A DNA stretch of 64,000 bases from Martelella sp. HB161492 (GTDB taxonomy: Bacteria; Pseudomonadota; Alphaproteobacteria; Rhizobiales; Rhizobiaceae), in NCBI RefSeq assembly GCF_013184775.1, contig NZ_JAATVV010000005.1, forward strand, positions 310,001 through 374,000, given 5' to 3'. The notes under the pieces were generated by a model. That model was not told where the DNA came from. It was given only the letters and a program-made list of their open reading frames with translations, and made no database searches. This document shows, piece by piece, positions 46,560 to 54,741 of the stretch (position 1 is its first letter; each line of letters opens with the position of its first letter). A program made the position numbers and the translations under genes.

Positions 46560-46774
46560 TGTAAAAATTAGTTGACTGATATGTTTTTTGTTTGAATTTT
46601 CCAAAAATCAATATTACGTTTACTTGATAATAAGCAGGGCGCCATTTTCGTCAGAATGCCCTTCACGCGGCAAGTGGAATGTCTTTCCGCAGGTGCCGTG
46701 ATCAGACACGCATCCGCACGGGATGTTTGCGATTGCAAGATCAGGCTGCAAAGCACAATCAGATGGAGATTCTC
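46560..46774. other. AT-rich leader region of the peptide operon
   Basis: No gene is seen between the kinase stop (46431) and the first peptide gene other than the repeats above. The DNA from 46560 to 46640 is AT-rich, with T runs and TTGACT at 46572, and becomes GC-rich toward the peptide gene. It presumably holds the promoter and an untranslated leader of well over 100 bases. Confidence 0.5.
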
Positions 46775-47122
46775 ATGACCAGCAAAGACCAAGTGACCGG
46801 AACCGCAAAAGCTGACGAAACCGAAATCAGCGAGCTGGGACCGGACGCATTGCAGGCCGCATCCGGTGGCAGTGTCGGGAGCGATCTGAAGGACGCGGCC
46901 GGCTGGGTGGATGACCATCACAGTGCCGTTGGGGCGACGATCGGTGCAGTTGCTGGCGGTATCTTCATCGCCCCGGCCGCAGCGGCTGGCGCTGCCACTC
47001 TGGCAGCCGGTGCAGCGGTCGTTGCGACCGGAGCGGTGATTGGCGCAGGGGTTGCGGATGCGGCCGATGCGGCAGTTCATGGTGCCGAGGATGCCGTTGA
47101 TGAACTCAAGAAGATCTTCTGA
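46775..47122 (+). CDS. Double-glycine-leader peptide 1, candidate bacteriocin
   Basis: A 115-residue precursor. The first 32 residues are a leader (KADETEISELGPDALQAASGG ends it minus the first K) with Leu at -12 and -7 and Gly-Gly at -2/-1, the pattern cut by C39 peptidases such as the one at 49229. The 83-residue core begins SVGSDLKDAAGWVDDHH, then is a long Gly/Ala/Val stretch (VGATIGAVAGGIFIAP, LAAGAAVVATGAVIGAG) with GxxxG-like spacing that could insert in membranes, and an acidic amphipathic end. GGAG six bases before 46775 sets the start. No Cys, so no disulfide or lanthionine. Paralogue of the next gene. The secreted product's activity is unknown. Confidence 0.8.
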   Translation: MTSKDQVTGTAKADETEISELGPDALQAASGGSVGSDLKDAAGWVDDHHSAVGATIGAVAGGIFIAPAAAAGAATLAAGAAVVATGAVIGAGVADAADAAVHGAEDAVDELKKIF

Positions 47123-47152
47123 CCTCTTCAAGACCCGATGGAGCGAATAGTC

Positions 47153-47539
47153 ATGATGGATGACAACAAGAAGTCTGCGGCCGCAAAGGCAGATGAAACA
47201 GAAATCAGCGAGCTGGATGCCGGGGATCTGCAGAACGCTGCGGGCGGCAGCCTGTGGGGCGATATCAAGGGCGCCGGTGAATGGGTTGGTCATGAGGTCG
47301 AGGAACATCCCGTCGCCGCTGTAACCGCTGTTGTCGGTGCAGTGACCGGGATTGGTGCAATTGCCGATGTGGTTGCCGTGGCGGGCAGTGATGCGGCTGC
47401 CATCCTTGGGGTGAGCACGGGCGATCTGGTCAGCGGTGCGGTCGGCAAGACAGCCTCCGCGATCGTCTCCAGCGGGGCCGTTTCCGGCACCATCGATGCT
47501 GCTGGTCAGGTCATCAAGGATAAGCTGAGCGGCTCCTGA
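47153..47539 (+). CDS. Double-glycine-leader peptide 2, candidate bacteriocin
   Basis: A 128-residue precursor, paralogue of the preceding one. The leader is again 32 residues, shares KADETEISEL with peptide 1 and ends DLQNAAGG, with Leu at -12 and -7 and Asp at -8, close to the double-glycine consensus. The 96-residue core starts SLWGDIKGAGEWVGHE and continues with a hydrophobic small-residue region (VAAVTAVVGAVTGIGAIADV, LGVSTGDLVSGAVGKT). No Cys. Two similar but distinct peptides side by side suggest a two-peptide pore-forming bacteriocin. GGAG at 47140 fits ATG 47153; ATG 47138 would add five residues. Confidence 0.8.
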   Translation: MMDDNKKSAAAKADETEISELDAGDLQNAAGGSLWGDIKGAGEWVGHEVEEHPVAAVTAVVGAVTGIGAIADVVAVAGSDAAAILGVSTGDLVSGAVGKTASAIVSSGAVSGTIDAAGQVIKDKLSGS

Positions 47540-47630
47540 CGCTGAACAGAACCCGATGACCGCCAGCCGCGATCGGCTGACGGTCCGCCTATGGACAGGA
47601 CAGGGTGAACCTTAACCAGAGGAGCAGAGA

Positions 47631-47846
47631 ATGGAAGCGGCGAAGGGGAAAGCCGATAAAGGGGCTGGGGCAGAGGGCACGCCTGAAGATGACCGGCAAC
47701 CGCCGAGAGGCGCCTTTGACGGCGGCTTTCTCGATAATGTTTGGGTCGGCAGCCTGCAACACAGGCCGAGCACTGGCCGAGACACCGGCAATCCGGCCGG
47801 GGCGGAGCCGAACGGGACCCGCAAAGCGGTCGATCTCGACCTCTGA
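47631..47846 (+). CDS. Possible 71-residue hydrophilic protein in the bacteriocin cluster
   Basis: A 71-residue open frame with an ideal ribosome site (GGAG, six-base spacing) lying between peptide 2 and the adaptor gene. It is rich in Gly, Ala, Lys, Glu and Arg, has no Cys, no membrane helix and no double-glycine leader. The composition is not that of a typical membrane immunity protein. It might be a chaperone, an immunity protein of unknown type or a chance frame; a longer frame at 47605-47934 overlaps it. I do not recognise it. Confidence 0.35.
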   Translation: MEAAKGKADKGAGAEGTPEDDRQPPRGAFDGGFLDNVWVGSLQHRPSTGRDTGNPAGAEPNGTRKAVDLDL

Positions 47847-47949
47847 TGCCGGTCCCAAACACGGCGTCCATCGATATTTAGCAATCTTGCCTGCCAGCTC
47901 GGATCGCAGGCGCATATCCGCATTTGAAGAATGAAAGTGCTGCAACGTC

Positions 47950-49227
47950 ATGTCCAGTTCTCCGGCGCCGGCGCGGAAGGTCTATCGTCAATCCGCGCTC
48001 AAGCATCTCCAGACCCCGGAGAGTGCAGACAGTCTGATGCGCGTCGTCGGCCCGAGCGGCTGGGTGGTTCTGGTGGCGATCGCCATTGTCATTGGCGGTG
48101 CCATCTATTGGGGGTTCTTCGGCACGGTGACGACCTTTGTGCAGGGCAAGGGTATTCTTGGTCCGGCCTTTGGTGAAACCAGGGATTTCGTCGTCACCCA
48201 TTCGGGCATCCTGCAGAGCCTGCCGCCGAAACTCGGTGATACGATTAAGAAAGGCGATCTCATCGCCGCGGTCGAAATCATTTCCGTTGCCCAGGACAAA
48301 CGCGAGGCTGACCGCACACTGCGCTCGCTGAAGGACGAACAGGCGCTGCTCCAGTCCTATTGGAATACGCTTCTTCCGCAGCAGCTTTCTGATCTGAAGA
48401 AGAAGGAAGCGGACCTTAGCAAACAGGCCGAGTGGGAACAGAAGCAGGTGGACAGCCGCCAGAAGATTCTGGATGGCTTCGAAAAAGCCAGTGCGACCGG
48501 TGCAATTACGGCACTTCGTCTCGATGAAGCCCGGGATTCCCTCATCCAGGCTTCGACGACCCTTGCACAGACAAAGCTCGATCTGGACCAGATCGCAGCC
48601 CAGCGGCTTGAGCTGGATAATCGGAAGACAACCGCCTTCCAGAGCATGAATGACCGGCTTTTGCAGGCCGAAGAAAACATTTCCGACCTTGAGGATACGC
48701 TGCAGAGTGGCGGCAAGGTCTATTCCGATATTGACGGCAAGGTCATCGACGTCGAGGGCAGCCCCGGGGCCTATGTGGAACCCGGCTCGCCGCTGTTGAC
48801 GGTTCAGCCGGTCGATGAAAGCATTGACGGCGTGTTTTTTGCCAATCCGCTCAACGGCAAGAAGATCACCGCGGGCATGGAAGTCAATGTTGCGCCCTCG
48901 ACCGTGGAGGCGGCACGGTTTGGCACGATCCGCGGCAAGGTGGTTTGGGTCAGCCAGGATCCGCAAAGCGACACGGCTGTCGAACGACAGATCGGCAATG
49001 CGACACTGGCCAAGTCGCTGACTGGCGACGTCGCGCCGATTGCCTTCGGCGTGATCCTCGACCGGGACAAGCAGGCGCCTTCCGGTTTTCAGTGGACGTC
49101 AGGCCATGGTCCCGACATGCAGATTCCGCCCGGTACGCTTGCTGATGCCGATGTGGCCGTCGAATCCGTGCCGCCGATCGTTCTGGTGATCCCCGCGATC
49201 CGACACCTGCTCGGCCTGGATCAGTAA
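47950..49227 (+). CDS. HlyD-like secretion adaptor, NHLP/NHLM bacteriocin type
   Basis: A 425-residue membrane fusion protein. One transmembrane helix (about 35-60: GWVVLVAIAIVIGGAIYWGF), then VQGKGILGPAFGETRDFVVT lipoyl half-motif, a long helical coiled-coil (about 115-255, QLSDLKKKEADLSKQAEWEQ) and the second lipoyl half (GGKVYSDIDGKVIDVEGSPG), then a barrel domain. It matches the secretion protein of the NHLM-type systems (TIGR03794 as I recall), which joins a peptidase-ABC and a second ABC to export bacteriocins. It is directly followed by those two transporters. Confidence 0.83.
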   Translation: MSSSPAPARKVYRQSALKHLQTPESADSLMRVVGPSGWVVLVAIAIVIGGAIYWGFFGTVTTFVQGKGILGPAFGETRDFVVTHSGILQSLPPKLGDTIKKGDLIAAVEIISVAQDKREADRTLRSLKDEQALLQSYWNTLLPQQLSDLKKKEADLSKQAEWEQKQVDSRQKILDGFEKASATGAITALRLDEARDSLIQASTTLAQTKLDLDQIAAQRLELDNRKTTAFQSMNDRLLQAEENISDLEDTLQSGGKVYSDIDGKVIDVEGSPGAYVEPGSPLLTVQPVDESIDGVFFANPLNGKKITAGMEVNVAPSTVEAARFGTIRGKVVWVSQDPQSDTAVERQIGNATLAKSLTGDVAPIAFGVILDRDKQAPSGFQWTSGHGPDMQIPPGTLADADVAVESVPPIVLVIPAIRHLLGLDQ

Positions 49228-49228
49228 C

Positions 49229-51418
49229 ATGCAGGCAGCAAGCAAGAAGGGTAACGGTTTTGCGCAGCGCGGGCTGTTTCGGCGCCATCAGACCCCCACA
49301 ATCCTGCAGATGGAGGCGGTGGAATGCGGCGCCGCCTGCCTGGCGATGGTGCTGGCCTATCACGGGCGCTGGGTCGCGCTGGAACAGCTGCGGATGGAAT
49401 GCGGCGTTTCGCGCAACGGCTCCAATGCATGGGACCTGATCGAGGCGGCCCGACGTTTCGGCTGCGAGGCCAGGGGCTTCAAGGTCGGGCTGGAAAAACT
49501 GCGTGAGCTGACCCTGCCGGCGATCATCTTCTGGCGGTTCAATCACTTCATCGTCCTGGAAAAGGTCGATCGCAAGGGCGCTGTCATCAATGACCCGGCT
49601 CAGGGCCGGAGGCGGATCGGCTGGGACGAGATGGACCGCGATTTCACCGGCGTCGCAGTGACCATTGTACCCGCGCAGGATTTCACCACTGGCGGTGAAA
49701 GACCCTCGGTTCTCCGCGAATTGCGTCAGTTCTCACGCGGAACTGCCGCCCCCTTCGCCTTCATACTGCTCGTCACCCTGCTTCTGGTCATTCCGGGTAT
49801 TGTCATTCCGGCGCTCAGCAAGATCTATGTCGATGATTTTCTTGTCGGTGGGCAGCGGGATTGGGTCAGACCGCTGCTGACGGCCTTTGTGGTCGCGGGC
49901 AGTCTGAGCATGCTGCTCAGCTTCCTGCAGAAACACTTCCTGATGCGTTTTTCTGCCAAGGTCAGTATCGGCATGACCCGTCAGGTGCTCTGGCGGCTTC
50001 TGCATCTGCCGATGGACTTTTTCAACCAGCGTTTCGCCGGTGACATTTCGGGCCGCCTCGGTTCGGCCGCGCGGGCTGCCTCGATGGTGTCGGGGCCGCT
50101 GGCCTTCAGCATTGTCGGGCTGATCTCCATTGTCGTCTACGGGGCGTTGCTGCTTTCCTACAGTGTGCCACTCGCTTCACTGGTGGTCGGCATGGCACTC
50201 GTGAACCTGCTGATGGCACGCATCGTCTGGCTGCGGCTTGAGAATGCGCGGCATCTGCTGGCCAAGAATGGTGCCGAACAGGCGTCATCGATCATGAGCG
50301 GGCTGTCGGCGATCGAAACGGTAAAGGCGGCAGGTCTCGAAGACGATCTTTTCGCCCGCTGGGGCGGTCTTCAGGCACAGCTTGTCTCGTTGTCTCAGAC
50401 AATCGGCCGCCAAACCCAGCTTCTTGGCCTTTTGCCCGGCATCTGTTCATCGCTTGGCAACATCGCCATTCTGGGTCTCGGCGCGCTATTCGTTCTCGAC
50501 GGCCAGCTTACCGTTGGCGACCTCGTGGCCTTTCAGGTTCTGGCCGGAAGTTTCAACGGTCCCGTGTCCGGCCTGGTCGGGCTCGGTTCATCACTGCAGA
50601 CCACGCAGGTCGATCTCAGCCGCCTGGACGACGTTCTCAATTACGGGACCGCTGCCGGCGCTACAAGGGAAACACCGGCGGGCCCGCAGCGCAAGCTTGT
50701 CGGTTCTCTCGAGCTTCGCAATGTCACCTTCGGCTACAGCCGTCGCGAAGAGCCGCTGCTCAAGGATTTTTCGCTGACCGTGCAGCCCGGTATGCGTGTC
50801 GCGCTCGTTGGCGCAAGCGGGTCAGGCAAATCGACAATCGGCAAGCTGGTGTCGGGCCTTTATCAGCCCTGGGAAGGGACCATCCTGTTTGACGGCATCG
50901 CTGCGGACAGGATCGACAGATCGAGTCTGACATCGTCTCTGGGTGTTGTCAGCCAGGATATCCACATCTTCAGCGGCAGCCTGCGCGACAATATCACCCT
51001 CTGGGACACATCGATTTCCGATCAGGCCCTGCATCGTGCCGTCAGTGATGCCTGCCTCGACATGCTGCCGATCGTGCGTGATGCCGGGCTCGATGCCACA
51101 TTGTCGGAAGCCGGACGAAACCTGAGCGGCGGCGAGCGCCAGCGGCTCGAGATCGCACGGGCGCTTTGCAGGGCTCCCTCATTGCTGGTCATGGATGAAG
51201 CGACCTCGGCGCTCGATCCCGTCACGGAACAAGCCGTGGACATGAACCTCAGACAGCGCGGTTGCGCCTGTCTCATCATCGCCCAGCGGCTATCCACCAT
51301 TCGCGACAGCGACGAGATCATCGTCCTCGATCGTGGACGGATTGCCCAACGCGGAACCCACGACACCCTTATTGCTGAGCAGGACGGCCCCTATGCGCGG
51401 CTTGTTGCGGCGCTGTGA
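49229..51418 (+). CDS. C39-peptidase ABC transporter, NHLP-type (TIGR03796-like)
   Basis: A 729-residue peptidase-containing exporter. The N-terminal C39 protease has catalytic C33 (ILQMEAVECGAACLAM), H106 (FNHFIVLE) and D122 (INDPAQGRR). It should remove the leader after Gly-Gly while the transmembrane domain (about 165-450) exports the core. The ATPase has Walker [10 protein letters not shown], signature LSGGERQRLEIARAL and Walker B LLVMDEATSALD. The H-loop histidine is replaced by Gln686 (LIIAQRLSTIRD), whereas the partner transporter keeps His. It begins one base after the adaptor stop region and ends GTGA-coupled to the next gene. Confidence 0.93.
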   Translation: MQAASKKGNGFAQRGLFRRHQTPTILQMEAVECGAACLAMVLAYHGRWVALEQLRMECGVSRNGSNAWDLIEAARRFGCEARGFKVGLEKLRELTLPAIIFWRFNHFIVLEKVDRKGAVINDPAQGRRRIGWDEMDRDFTGVAVTIVPAQDFTTGGERPSVLRELRQFSRGTAAPFAFILLVTLLLVIPGIVIPALSKIYVDDFLVGGQRDWVRPLLTAFVVAGSLSMLLSFLQKHFLMRFSAKVSIGMTRQVLWRLLHLPMDFFNQRFAGDISGRLGSAARAASMVSGPLAFSIVGLISIVVYGALLLSYSVPLASLVVGMALVNLLMARIVWLRLENARHLLAKNGAEQASSIMSGLSAIETVKAAGLEDDLFARWGGLQAQLVSLSQTIGRQTQLLGLLPGICSSLGNIAILGLGALFVLDGQLTVGDLVAFQVLAGSFNGPVSGLVGLGSSLQTTQVDLSRLDDVLNYGTAAGATRETPAGPQRKLVGSLELRNVTFGYSRREEPLLKDFSLTVQPGMRVALVGASGSGKSTIGKLVSGLYQPWEGTILFDGIAADRIDRSSLTSSLGVVSQDIHIFSGSLRDNITLWDTSISDQALHRAVSDACLDMLPIVRDAGLDATLSEAGRNLSGGERQRLEIARALCRAPSLLVMDEATSALDPVTEQAVDMNLRQRGCACLIIAQRLSTIRDSDEIIVLDRGRIAQRGTHDTLIAEQDGPYARLVAAL

Positions 51419-51429
51419 GAGCCAGGCTA

Positions 51430-54276
51430 ATGGACCAGATCGAAGACCAGCAACATCATCTGCCTGTTCCGCTCCTTCGAGCCCAGGCGGGAGCCCGGAT
51501 GCCGCGGGCAATACCGCTTGGCAAGGTGGAAGGCGTCTTCTGCCTCGCCGCCGGTCAGGCCGATGTCTTCGCGGTTGATCCAAGGCAGGCGATCTACGGC
51601 CCGCTCAACCACCTCTTCCGTCTTTCCGAGGGCGCAGTGTTTGCTGGCCTTGCAGACGTCGAGGAAGGCGAGGACAGTCCCGATATTCTTGTCATTCCTG
51701 CGCCCGGTTGCACTATTTTGTCGTGCGAAGCGCTGACGCAGTCGGACGGACTGGATCTCTGGACGGCACGCCTGCTTGCAGCAGGCAATACCGCATTGCC
51801 GCCACGCGGCATTTCGCTCATCGATGCCGGACATCAGGTCGTCATGCAGGCAGGGGCGGCCGTGTGTGCGTCGGCTCCGCTTCTCTGGCTTGAAACCAAT
51901 GGCACGCTTGTAAGCTGCAGCGGCGGCAGAGTGGCGGCCGGGCTCGTACCGATCACGCCCGAATTCTGGATGCAGGCGCCGGACGGCGTGACGGCACGGG
52001 TCCTTGGTAGCCGTGACCTCTTCGAAGCAGGGGTGCTGCAAACCGCCCGCAACGCAGCCATGATCCTGGCCCTTGCCAGCATAGGTGCCTGCCTTGAGCG
52101 GATTGACCGTCACGCCGATGAGGTTCTTCATCGCCGTGAAACCGCGACAAACCGGCGGCTCGAAGCCACGACCGGCGCTGTCGCAGCGCTTCTCCACCGC
52201 AAGGCCAGGCAGCCCGCTGGTACACTGGAACCCGATGCGCTGATGCGCTGTGCAGCCCGTGTGGCTGCGGCGGATGGGATCGAGCTGCGCGCTGTCGCGC
52301 CATCACGACCGCAACAGCGCGGCGAAGCCATTGCCGCGATCGCCCGTGTGAACCACGTTCGCGCCCGACGCGCGCGCCTGCCTGCGGGCTGGTGGCGCGG
52401 CGATCACGGCGCATTTGTCGGGTTTAGTGACGCCGGCGAACCGGTCTGCCTGCTTCCGGCCCGTTTCGGATATCACGCCATCGATAGTGACGGCAACGCG
52501 CGTCGGGTGGATGGCGCTCTTGCCGCCAGCCTCGCGCCGGAAGCCTATATTTTCTATCGCCCGATGCCGGACACCAGGATCACCGCCCGCATTCTGCTCG
52601 GCTTCGTGTTCAAGAACAACATCCGCACTTTCGCGACAATTCTGATTGCATCGGCCTGCATGGCCTTGCTGGCGCTTCTGACGCCGCTGGTGTCCGGGCA
52701 TATCTTCGATACGATCATCCCGAAGGCGGAATATGGTCAGCTCGGTCAGGTGACGATCGTGCTGGTGGCGGCCGCTTTCGCCACTCTTGGATTTGGCATG
52801 GCCCGCACGCTCACGCAACTCAGACTGCGCGGCCGGGTTGATGCCGTGGTGCAGAGCGCGGTCTGGGACCGGCTTTTGCGACTGCCGGCCAGTTTTTTCC
52901 AGCAATATGAGGTCGGCGATCTGGCCAGCCGCGCGGCAGGGATCAATGCGCTCAGTCGGGCGCTGAACGGATCAACCCTCTCGGCCGTGTTCAGCGGCCT
53001 GTTTTCCGTCGCAAGCCTCGCCATGATGCTCTATTACCAGCCCATGCTGGCGCTGATCGCCGTCGGCTTCGTGGTTCTGGTTATCCTGATTAGCTGCGTC
53101 TTTGCCTATCTTCAGCTCTTGTATCAGCGTGATCAGTATGCGCTGAGCGGCAAGCTGGCGGCCCGCACCTTTCAATTCGTTTCCGGAATTTCGACCCTCA
53201 AGGTCAACGGCGCCGAACGGCTGGCCTATGCCGACTGGACCGAGCGTTTTGCCCGCGACATGCATTTTCGCCTGCGCTCGAATATCCTGACCTATAGCGA
53301 GGGATTGCTGACAGGCGGGGTGCTGATTGTCTTTCAGATTCTGACGCTGGCCTTCTTTGCCTTTTATGTGGACAATGTTTCGACCGGAACCTTTATCGCA
53401 TTCAACACCGCCTTTGGACAGTTCTATGCCGGCTTTTCCGGGCTTGCCGGCGCGCTCGTCACGCTCATGTCGCTGAAGCCGCTCTATGAGCGCACGGAAC
53501 CCATTCTGGCTGGCGAGCCGGAGGTTTCCGGCACAAGAACACAGCCGGGCGACCTGACCGGGCGGATTGCCATCAGCCATGCAAGCTTTGCCTTCGAAAA
53601 CACTGAGCGGGCTATCCTCGACGATATTACGATGGAGATCCACGCCGGTGAATTTATCGCCATTGTCGGCCCGTCGGGAAGCGGAAAGTCGACCCTGATG
53701 CGGCTCCTCCTCGGCTTCCTCACGCCGCAAAAGGGAACGCTCACCTATGACGATCATGATCTGGCAAAGCTCGACCCATCGTCACTGCGCCGCCAGCTCG
53801 GCGTAGTTCTGCAGGACGGAAAGCTGCTGACCGGCAGTATCCATGACAACATTACTGCCAACGGAGCCTATAGCGAGGCAGAGGTCTGGCAGGCTGTCAT
53901 CGATTCCGGGCTTGAGGCGGATATCAGGGCAATGCCGATGGGACTGCAGACACCTGTCGGCGAAGGGGCGGCCACATTCTCCGGCGGGCAGAAGCAGCGC
54001 CTCCTCATCGCGCGGGCACTGGTCCGCAAACCGCGCATCGTTCTCTTTGACGAGGCGACGAGTGCGCTCGACAACATCACCCAGGCACAGGTCAGCACCG
54101 CCCTTGAGCGCATGAAAGCGACGCGCATCGTCATCGCACATCGCCTGTCCACGATCCGCCATGCTGACCGGATCTATGTCCTGGAACACGGCCGGATCGT
54201 GGAGCAGGGCAGCTATGATGCTTTGATCAAGCAGGACGGCGTCTTTGCGGTGCTGGCGAAACGTCAGCTGTCATAA
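51430..54276 (+). CDS. Second NHLP-type bacteriocin export ABC transporter (TIGR03797-like)
   Basis: A protein of about 948 residues without a C39 protease. An N-terminal region of roughly 390 residues (LPVPLLRAQAGARMPRAIPL at the start, with a cyclic-nucleotide-binding-like beta fold suggested by SEGAVFAGLADVEEGEDSPD) precedes six transmembrane helices. The C-terminal ATPase has Walker A GPSGSGKST, signature FSGGQKQRLLIARAL, Walker B IVLFDEATSALD and H-loop VIAHRLSTIRHADRI. In NHLM systems the two ABC proteins form a heterodimer. The start may instead be GTG 51415, which overlaps the previous stop by 4 bp. Confidence 0.88.
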   Translation: MDQIEDQQHHLPVPLLRAQAGARMPRAIPLGKVEGVFCLAAGQADVFAVDPRQAIYGPLNHLFRLSEGAVFAGLADVEEGEDSPDILVIPAPGCTILSCEALTQSDGLDLWTARLLAAGNTALPPRGISLIDAGHQVVMQAGAAVCASAPLLWLETNGTLVSCSGGRVAAGLVPITPEFWMQAPDGVTARVLGSRDLFEAGVLQTARNAAMILALASIGACLERIDRHADEVLHRRETATNRRLEATTGAVAALLHRKARQPAGTLEPDALMRCAARVAAADGIELRAVAPSRPQQRGEAIAAIARVNHVRARRARLPAGWWRGDHGAFVGFSDAGEPVCLLPARFGYHAIDSDGNARRVDGALAASLAPEAYIFYRPMPDTRITARILLGFVFKNNIRTFATILIASACMALLALLTPLVSGHIFDTIIPKAEYGQLGQVTIVLVAAAFATLGFGMARTLTQLRLRGRVDAVVQSAVWDRLLRLPASFFQQYEVGDLASRAAGINALSRALNGSTLSAVFSGLFSVASLAMMLYYQPMLALIAVGFVVLVILISCVFAYLQLLYQRDQYALSGKLAARTFQFVSGISTLKVNGAERLAYADWTERFARDMHFRLRSNILTYSEGLLTGGVLIVFQILTLAFFAFYVDNVSTGTFIAFNTAFGQFYAGFSGLAGALVTLMSLKPLYERTEPILAGEPEVSGTRTQPGDLTGRIAISHASFAFENTERAILDDITMEIHAGEFIAIVGPSGSGKSTLMRLLLGFLTPQKGTLTYDDHDLAKLDPSSLRRQLGVVLQDGKLLTGSIHDNITANGAYSEAEVWQAVIDSGLEADIRAMPMGLQTPVGEGAATFSGGQKQRLLIARALVRKPRIVLFDEATSALDNITQAQVSTALERMKATRIVIAHRLSTIRHADRIYVLEHGRIVEQGSYDALIKQDGVFAVLAKRQLS

Positions 54277-54711
54277 GCACTCTCGTGCCGCAGGCGCTTG
54301 TCTGCCACCGTTCCAGCGAATGCGCGGCATCATGACCAGCAGCCCGGTATATGGGACTGCATGGCCTGCCGCACAAAAGCACGACCAAACCCGCACCTAT
54401 GGGCTTTCCTGCCGTGGCGACCCGCGCGGAAACCGGCCCGCATCCCTGTCCGATGCCCGAGAATTGAGCAGGTGGGATTTTGTCCGGTGACGATTTTTCG
54501 CAAGAATTTGAAATAAATATTTCAGCGCCACAGAGCTGATATCGGCAAATAGACGTTTCTTTACAATGGACTGAATGGCCTTACAGCAAGCGGTTTTGTT
54601 GATTTATTCATGAAATGAACCCGAAATTCTCGCCAATGCATATTCCATAGGCAGAACGCCTAAAGCGCATGCTCGGCAAGCCTTTGCAAAAAAAGTTTCA
54701 GATGTAGTCTA
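54277..54711. other. Non-coding gap after the bacteriocin cluster
   Basis: About 460 bp without a convincing gene. The first 200 bp are GC-rich with short chance frames. From 54500 to 54690 the DNA turns AT-rich (for example TTTGAAATAAATATTT), typical of a promoter region for the M24/ABC operon. No clear terminator for the preceding operon was found. Confidence 0.5.
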
Positions 54712-54736
54712 GTCTCATCCTTAGTATTCATGAGAC
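54712..54736. promoter_or_regulatory. Inverted repeat GTCTCAT-N11-ATGAGAC, candidate RpiR operator
   Basis: GTCTCAT (54712-54718) and ATGAGAC (54730-54736) form a 7-bp inverted repeat spanning the region just before the M24 protein start. An RpiR-family regulator is encoded at the far end of the same operon (62073), so this is its likely operator. The possible start ATG at 54730 lies inside the repeat, favouring the start at 54742. Confidence 0.5.
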
Positions 54737-54741
54737 ATGCC

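Noticed and set aside
47605-47934. 109-codon Arg-rich plus-strand frame before the adaptor gene
   Set aside because: No ribosome site and strongly basic shadow-like composition; the overlapping frame at 47631 has the better start signal.
47878-48966. 362-codon minus-strand frame
   Set aside because: Antisense to the HlyD-like adaptor, which has clear domain motifs; no homology in the minus frame.
52303-52905. 200-codon minus-strand frame
   Set aside because: Antisense to the second bacteriocin ABC transporter with no supporting signal.
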